DNA of 10,884 nucleotides, from the NCBI GenBank assembly GCA_002471185.1, contig DKPL01000077.1:9024-19907 (forward strand), in the 5' to 3' direction. The notes below the pieces were generated by a model that was not told the origin of the DNA, ran no database searches, and saw nothing but the letters and a program-made list of their open reading frames with translations. Source of the stretch: Bacteroides sp. UBA7335 (GTDB taxonomy: Bacteria > Bacteroidota > Bacteroidia > Bacteroidales > Bacteroidaceae). Positions 6,752 through 10,884 of this stretch are shown piece by piece. The position numbers and the translations under genes are program-made. The first letter of the stretch is position 1, and each line of letters starts with the position of its first letter.

Positions 6752-7771
6752 TTAAACATGCTTTTTTGCAGCGATAGCTTGATTTGCAGTAATAGCAATC
6801 ATTCTATAAACGTCTTCGATAGAACATCCACGTGATAAATCGTTTACCGGACGAGCAATACCTTGAAGGATAGGTCCGATAGCTTCAGCATGGCCTAAGC
6901 GTTGAACTAGTTTATAAGAAATATTACCCACTTCTAAGCTAGGTACAATCAAGACATTTGCATGACCTGCGATAGTAGATCCCGGCGCTTTGCTTGCACC
7001 AATTTCAGGAACCAAAGCAGCGTCAGCTTGTAGCTCACCATCTACTTGTAAATTAGGATCCAACTCTTTTGCTAATTTAACCGCTTCGATTACTTTATCT
7101 ACCACTTCGTGTTTAGCAGAACCTTTAGTAGAGAAGCTTAACATTGCTACTTTGGGCTCTTCAATACCAGCAACAGCTTTTGCTGTTTGAGCAGTACAAA
7201 CTGCAATTTGAGCCATTTGAGCAGCATCAGGAACTGGAGTTACTGCCACATCACCCATAACCAAAAGACCGTTTTTGCCAAATTCAGGAGCATGAGTCAA
7301 CAATAGCATTGCACCAGAAACCACAGTAATACCCGGAGTTGTTTTGATGATTTGCAAAGCTGGACGAAGTACATCACCAGTGGTATTCTTAGCACCAGCC
7401 AACTGTCCATCAGCATCACCGTTTTTAATGATAAGACAACCTAAATATAAAGGATTTTCAACCAATTTGCGAGCGTCTTCAATTGTTAATCCTTTTGATT
7501 TACGGATTTCAAATAACAATTGAGTATACTCTTCTTTTTTAGCATGGTTTGTAGGATCGATAATTGTAGCTTTACCAATATTACCTAATCCCCACTTTGT
7601 TGCAGCTGCATGAATTTCATCTGGGTTACCCAAAAGAATAAGGTCAGCAACTTCGTCTGTCAAGATTTGATTGGCAGCTTTTAAGGTACGTTCTTCAGTA
7701 CCTTCAGGAAGAACAATGCGTTGGCGATCGGCTTTAGCACGCTCAACAATCGAATTAATTAAATTAAGCAT
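6752..7771 (-). CDS. pta: Phosphate acetyltransferase (short form)
   Basis: This 339-residue protein consists only of the catalytic PTA/PTB domain, as in the short Pta of Methanosarcina and Bacillus. It lacks the N-terminal regulatory domains of the roughly 700-residue E. coli enzyme. Motifs include KADRQRIVLPEGTEERTLKA near the start, GDVAVTPVPDAAQMAQIA, STKGSAKHE, DGELQADAALVPEIGASKAPGS (split across the active site) and NDLSRGCSIEDVY. In the last, Ser313 and Arg314 correspond to the catalytic Ser-Arg pair. It converts acetyl-CoA and phosphate to acetyl phosphate and CoA and passes the product to AckA encoded directly downstream. It is the first gene of the operon, with a promoter-like box about 48 bp upstream. 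Confidence 0.97.
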   Translation of the reverse strand: MLNLINSIVERAKADRQRIVLPEGTEERTLKAANQILTDEVADLILLGNPDEIHAAATKWGLGNIGKATIIDPTNHAKKEEYTQLLFEIRKSKGLTIEDARKLVENPLYLGCLIIKNGDADGQLAGAKNTTGDVLRPALQIIKTTPGITVVSGAMLLLTHAPEFGKNGLLVMGDVAVTPVPDAAQMAQIAVCTAQTAKAVAGIEEPKVAMLSFSTKGSAKHEVVDKVIEAVKLAKELDPNLQVDGELQADAALVPEIGASKAPGSTIAGHANVLIVPSLEVGNISYKLVQRLGHAEAIGPILQGIARPVNDLSRGCSIEDVYRMIAITANQAIAAKKHV

Positions 7772-7818
7772 AGATATTTAATATTGTGATAATTCAGGAA
7801 GTTGATTGTTATCGGCCA

Positions 7819-7826
7819 CAAAAATA
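7819..7826 (-). promoter_or_regulatory. Putative -7 box for pta-ackA
   Basis: The plus strand reads CAAAAATA, which is TATTTTTG on the minus strand, a full TAnnTTTG match. It is 48 bp upstream of the pta start. The nearest TTTG for a -33 element is 24 bp away (7851-7854), longer than the usual spacing, so the promoter is probable but not ideal. Confidence 0.5.
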
Positions 7827-7830
7827 CACA

Positions 7831-7842
7831 ATATTGCAATAT
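7831..7842. promoter_or_regulatory. 12-bp perfect palindrome in the pta promoter region
   Basis: ATATTGCAATAT is a perfect palindrome lying just upstream of the pta -7 box, inside the spacer where a regulator would block or contact RNA polymerase. A second partial copy, ATTGCAA, follows at 7847-7853. It could be an operator, but an A/T-rich palindrome of this length can occur by chance. No regulator is encoded nearby. Confidence 0.3.
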
Positions 7843-7901
7843 CTACATTGCAAAACAAGTTGTTTTTTATTCTGTTTCTTATCAAATTACATCATTTAAC
7901 A

Positions 7902-9389
7902 TTATCTTATAATTTCAGGAGAGACATTTTTAAAGTTTGGCATGCACCTACCAATTGAGGCGCCAATATAAGTAGGATCACAAATTAAATACTTATCTGT
8001 ATCGTCCAATATAATATAATCACCTTGAATATCATCGGTAAAACAAACTGCAGTAGCTATATGATTAGGATAATCTAGTAAAACCACCTCAAGCCCTAGA
8101 AGATCTTTAACTAAGGTTGCATAGAGTATAGAGCGATCTTCGCAATCGCAAGCAGGATAAAAGAAATTTTCATCAATAAAAAATGGTTTTTCATAGCCAA
8201 ACTGCTCTCCATCGGTCAAATACTCAAAACCCGATTGAACAAATTCAATTAAAGCATTGGCAGCATCCTCTTGATTTTTACCATCAATAGCTTGTTGCAA
8301 TATTGGATAAATGGCTGATTTTAGTTCTACACTCATTGGAGTACGATAATACACATCCACATTGCATTGTGGATAATCTTTATAGAAATCGATTAAATTT
8401 TTATTCACTACTGCTTGAAGCAATACTTTACCATCACTTAAATTTATCGATCTATCAATAGGTTCATGAGCAAGCTCTGGCAATTGATTCATTTCTAACG
8501 AGATATAATTTAGTGCATTAGCAAAATCTTGCTTATAAGTATATACTCCCATTGAGCCACTTACTTTTTCTGCATCATATATATAATACTTCGTACCATC
8601 TATTACGACAAATGGCATTCCATACAATGAACCTGCAGGAGCAATCATTAATTTTAGTTTCTCATTGATTTTAGCCAAACGTACTTTATATCCCGATTTA
8701 CTAAGAATAAACATTTGTAAAAATGCAACTTCATTGGTATTTGATACGCCATACAGTTGTTGACCAATTGTCTTTGTTAGCTGAATGTATGCCCAATCGC
8801 TAAGCCTCTTACTTTCACGTAATGTCATACAATCTTCAATTAATGATTCATGGTTTGCTTTGCAAAGTTTTGCCCAAGCATCAGCCACATCTCCCTCTTT
8901 ATTACCAGTCAACCTTATATCCTCGACTGCAAAAGTAGTTATGTCATAAGGGGTAGCATAAAAGTTAATTGTCCGACGAGGCATTGCAGTTGGTAGCACT
9001 GGAACAGTAGGTTTAGCTATCTTTACCGAAACATAAGGCTGACCCGGTTTATATATTCCCGGAATGGGTTTATCAACTAGGGGAGATAAAGCTGGTTTTA
9101 TTTCAACTGGAGCAGCATCAGGTATAGTCTGATCAAGTATAGGTTGCTTGATTGGTTCAGGGCGTTCAATAGGAAGTTCTGGAGCGGAAGCATCAAACTT
9201 GGTCCAAGTTTCACGTAAGAAGACCTCAAATTCAGCATCTGCTTTATTCTTAAAATCATCAAACTCGATTTGTTGATTGGTCTGAAAATCATCAAACACT
9301 TTCTCAAAATCGATATCCTGTGCATATCCACGAATCGAAGTCAGGGACAACACAATAGCAGTTATTACAAAAACAAGTTTATTTGCCAT
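7902..9389 (-). CDS. Exported protein with proline-rich segment and C-terminal transglutaminase-like domain
   Basis: This 495-residue protein has a signal peptide (hydrophobic residues 5-18, likely cleaved after YA at 23), so it acts outside the cytoplasm. A charged Phe-rich helical segment follows (about 25-67, repeating FxxFDDFK-like units and ending FLRETWTKF). A long proline-rich stretch (about 70-140) comes next. The middle (about 145-400) is of a type I cannot assign. The C-terminus carries a transglutaminase-like catalytic triad: Cys416 in ACDCEDRSIL (Cys414 is an alternative), His443 in YPNHIATAV and Asp471 in CDPTYIG. Such domains are usually cysteine proteases, amidases or crosslinking enzymes, and the substrate here is unknown. 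It is the third position of a minus-strand set behind a decayed gene and the 227-residue exported protein. No terminator is obvious downstream. Domain assignment rests on the triad pattern alone. Confidence 0.8.
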   Translation of the reverse strand: MANKLVFVITAIVLSLTSIRGYAQDIDFEKVFDDFQTNQQIEFDDFKNKADAEFEVFLRETWTKFDASAPELPIERPEPIKQPILDQTIPDAAPVEIKPALSPLVDKPIPGIYKPGQPYVSVKIAKPTVPVLPTAMPRRTINFYATPYDITTFAVEDIRLTGNKEGDVADAWAKLCKANHESLIEDCMTLRESKRLSDWAYIQLTKTIGQQLYGVSNTNEVAFLQMFILSKSGYKVRLAKINEKLKLMIAPAGSLYGMPFVVIDGTKYYIYDAEKVSGSMGVYTYKQDFANALNYISLEMNQLPELAHEPIDRSINLSDGKVLLQAVVNKNLIDFYKDYPQCNVDVYYRTPMSVELKSAIYPILQQAIDGKNQEDAANALIEFVQSGFEYLTDGEQFGYEKPFFIDENFFYPACDCEDRSILYATLVKDLLGLEVVLLDYPNHIATAVCFTDDIQGDYIILDDTDKYLICDPTYIGASIGRCMPNFKNVSPEIIR

Positions 9390-9413
9390 GTCAACTCTAT
9401 ATTTAATATTGCT

Positions 9414-9985
9414 TTATTTTATAAGAATAGTTTCATAAGTAACTTCTTCTGTAAAGGGTATACTCTCTTTTGTAGCAACCATCATGATATTAATTCGTTC
9501 ATGACCAATGCCATAAAGTAGGAGTTTGATTCAAAAACTTTTAGCTTACAGGCAAATATGTCACCCTCTTTATAAAGAGTTTCAAATCCTCTACATCGAG
9601 AGCATACAGGTATCTATTTGCTGATTTTTTAAACAGTAGCATCAATCTATTAAAAAAGATGTTTTAAATCAACACTCCAGCACTCTTCTACTTTTTATTG
9701 GTGATATTAACCATACCACCAATAAAAAAGTACACTCACTAGAGAATAGGCATCAAGCTGTTTCTATCCGTCATTTTGAGCAATTTAGTCAAATACGGGC
9801 TAGGCGCTTTCCACCACTTCAGTTTTAGATAGAGCACTCTTTTTAGCCTAAATAAAAGGGTATTCTTCAGCTTGTTTCAAAGTCGTTTCTTCACTAACTT
9901 GCTATCAACCTTGCCCCTTAACTTTAACTACATTTTGAGCAAATAAGCTTCTAGCAAACAAAAGCAGCCCAACGAGAAAAAGATT
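9414..9985 (-). pseudogene. Decayed gene for an exported protein (FlgT/LPP20-like start, DUF4384-like end)
   Basis: No intact gene occupies this stretch, but the minus strand keeps coherent protein in one frame from 9982 to 9482. It starts with a signal-peptide core, LFLVGLLLFARSLFAQN, then VVKVKGQG. Next come VSEETTLKQAEEYPFI, stop, AKKSALSKTEVVESA, stop, PVFD, stop, IAQNDG, stop and KQLDAYSLVSVLFY. In-frame stops fall at 9907, 9904, 9850, 9802, 9787 and 9766, with more later. A local shift gives GGMVNITNKK (9720-9691). The first frame then resumes with VEECWSVDLK, IDATV and FETLYKEGDIFACKLKVFES (9586 on). A second shift leads to GIGHERINIMMVATKE and SIPFTEEVTYETILIK, ending at TAA 9416-9414. 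The initiator ATG is missing and the upstream frame meets a stop at 9994. The pattern GxG...A..AKK.AL resembles FlgT-N/LPP20-type domains, and YKEGD...ATKE.IPF resembles DUF4384. These family names are inferred from memory of patterns. Confidence 0.8.
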
Positions 9986-10667
9986 ATTTACTTAATTTAC
10001 CTAGCTCATCAGCCAATTCTATTGATTTTTTTGACAGCTCCTTGCGAATTGCATCAATTGCAGCTTGATTGGCTGCCTCCATACTATATCCCAACGTCAC
10101 CATCACCTCTACATTTTTATTATCTAGCGTTTTATAGACTTCAACCAACGGTGTAACTCGCCCTAAATTAGCCGATATAACACTTTTGCTGGCAGCTACA
10201 ACACTCGAAAGACTAGCTGCTTCTTCTTGTCCCATATCATCATTAGCCACTTTAGCCTCAATAAGTTGAGAAACACGTGTTTGGATTTGTCCAGCCAATT
10301 CAATTTTTGCAGCATTTGTAGCTTGCAAAAAAGCTGCTGATTGATTTCCACCAATAGATCTTGATGAAGCGACATACCAAGTAGGCTCTCCATTCGGAGT
10401 CATTTCTACTTGTTTTTGCCATGCATTTTCCAGTTGTTTATCTAGTGACAATTTACCAATAGGTGTTTTAAATCCTTCCTTGGTTAATTTCTTAGCTTCC
10501 GAACGAGCTTCTTTTATTGATTTCTTTTTAATCTCATTATTGAGCACTTTGTCTGTTTTTGCAATTTGCTTATAATCTTTTTTTGTAGCTTTGTCTTGAG
10601 CATAAAGATTACCTACTACAATGAAGCCCATCATTGTTAAAATACAAATTAATAGTTTTCTTTTCAT
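9984..10667 (-). CDS. Exported LPP20-like protein of unknown function
   Basis: This 227-residue protein begins with a clear signal peptide (KRKLLICILTMMGFIVVGN, likely cleaved after YA at residue 23, leaving QDKATKKDY). There is no lipobox Cys at the cleavage site, so a soluble periplasmic or surface location is more likely than a lipoprotein. A Lys-rich helical segment follows (about 24-75). The core (about 95-185) contains PTWYVASSRSIGG and a long Ala-rich helix (AAFLQATNAAKIELAGQIQT). It then has SVISANLGRVTPLVEVYKTL and VEVMVTLGYS, before a charged C-terminal helix. The helix-strand order and the AKxELAxxI pattern recall LPP20-type domains. I recognise it as a Bacteroidales-type hypothetical without a known role. 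It is the first gene of the set that includes the decayed gene and the transglutaminase-like protein. Its stop directly abuts the decayed gene. Confidence 0.82.
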   Translation of the reverse strand: MKRKLLICILTMMGFIVVGNLYAQDKATKKDYKQIAKTDKVLNNEIKKKSIKEARSEAKKLTKEGFKTPIGKLSLDKQLENAWQKQVEMTPNGEPTWYVASSRSIGGNQSAAFLQATNAAKIELAGQIQTRVSQLIEAKVANDDMGQEEAASLSSVVAASKSVISANLGRVTPLVEVYKTLDNKNVEVMVTLGYSMEAANQAAIDAIRKELSKKSIELADELGKLSK

Positions 10668-10714
10668 AATAAATTAATATTGTGATTATTACTCATTTAG
10701 ATTACACCTTTACG

Positions 10715-10722
10715 CAAAAATA
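10715..10722 (-). promoter_or_regulatory. Putative -7 box for the exported-protein set
   Basis: The plus strand reads CAAAAATA, giving TATTTTTG on the minus strand, identical to the boxes before rpmH and pta. It is 48 bp upstream of the 227-residue gene start. A TTTG lies further upstream on the minus strand (10743-10740), with a slightly short 17-bp spacer. An A/T palindrome (10719-10732) overlaps the box, but its composition makes it weak evidence for an operator. Confidence 0.45.
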
Positions 10723-10837
10723 AATATTTATTCAACATTCAAATTAAGAAATAACAACTTTTTTAACACCAAAATATAAATTTATTATTTCAATCACGGA
10801 TTATAGTGACAAATGTCTACTCTTTCAGACATTTTCC

Positions 10838-10845
10838 TAACTTTG
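10838..10845 (+). promoter_or_regulatory. Putative outward-facing -7 box at the right edge
   Basis: TAACTTTG followed by C is a canonical TAnnTTTG match on the plus strand, identical to the box before the phosphatase gene. The -33 region is not a clear match. An ATG at 10877, 31 bp downstream, would be well placed as the start of a gene, but only MI plus two bases are visible, so no coding region can be claimed. Confidence 0.4.
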
Positions 10846-10884
10846 CATCGTTTCACACCGACATAATTCTATATTTATGATACG

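Noticed and set aside
7848..7868. AAAACAA-G-TTGTTTT inverted repeat followed by T-run as a plus-strand terminator.
   Set aside because: The arms leave a one-base loop, the stem is A/T only, and no plus-strand gene ends here.
9270..9521. Plus-strand open frame of 83 codons across the start of the transglutaminase-like gene.
   Set aside because: It overlaps the real signal-peptide region on the other strand and the tail of the decayed gene, has low-complexity content, and has no promoter or coding character.
9482..9982. Stop-codon readthrough or amber recoding in the 9414-9985 stretch, because four of the first six in-frame stops are TAG.
   Set aside because: The stretch also has TGA and TAA stops, two frame changes and no start codon. 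All other genes here end normally, so decay is the simpler explanation.
10719..10732. AATAAATATTTATT palindrome upstream of the 227-residue gene as an operator.
   Set aside because: It is composed only of A and T in an A/T-rich region, so chance is sufficient explanation. It is mentioned only with the promoter box.
10877..10884. Start of a plus-strand gene at the right edge.
   Set aside because: Only two codons are visible after a promoter-like box, which is not enough to call a coding region.
1..10884. CRISPR array, insertion sequence, tRNA or attachment site.
   Set aside because: I found no regularly spaced repeats, transposase segments, terminal inverted repeats or cloverleaf-like sequences on reading both strands.

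Overview
The window looks like a chromosomal segment of a low-GC member of the Bacteroidales (Bacteroides or a close relative). The evidence is the protein style (EF-P, L34, short Pta, LpxH), A-rich leaders without strong Shine-Dalgarno sites, and repeated upstream TAnnTTTG boxes typical of the Bacteroidetes primary sigma factor. I cannot name the species.

Layout. Bases 1-131 hold the 5' part of rpmH (ribosomal protein L34, minus strand, cut by the window edge). It is divergent from efp (elongation factor P, 328-894, plus), and a 196-bp gap carries one promoter for each. A strong hairpin terminator follows efp. Next is a secreted alkaline phosphatase (1021-2418, plus). It ends at a 22-bp perfect hairpin that also faces lpxH coming from the other strand. 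From 5361 down to 2499 the minus strand carries a tightly spaced set: a membrane-anchored family 2 glycosyltransferase, radC, a small DUF59/SufT-like Fe-S protein, and lpxH (lipid A synthesis). Upstream of these, also on the minus strand, is the pta-ackA acetate operon (7771-5533) with its own promoter region and terminator. It makes ATP and acetate from acetyl-CoA.

The right third (7902-10667, minus) is the least ordinary part. Two exported proteins of unassigned role flank a 594-bp stretch with no intact gene. The upstream protein is a 227-residue LPP20-like protein. The downstream one is a 495-residue protein with a proline-rich segment and a C-terminal transglutaminase-like Cys-His-Asp domain. 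The stretch between them is a decayed gene. It keeps a signal-peptide core, long runs of coherent protein sequence in one frame interrupted by stops, and a C-terminal end in another frame 24 bp before the next start. I infer an ancestral three-gene operon for exported proteins whose middle member has been lost.

Bases 10668-10884 hold the promoter region of the 227-residue gene and a plus-strand promoter-like box directed out of the window. I see no tRNA, rRNA, CRISPR array or insertion sequence.
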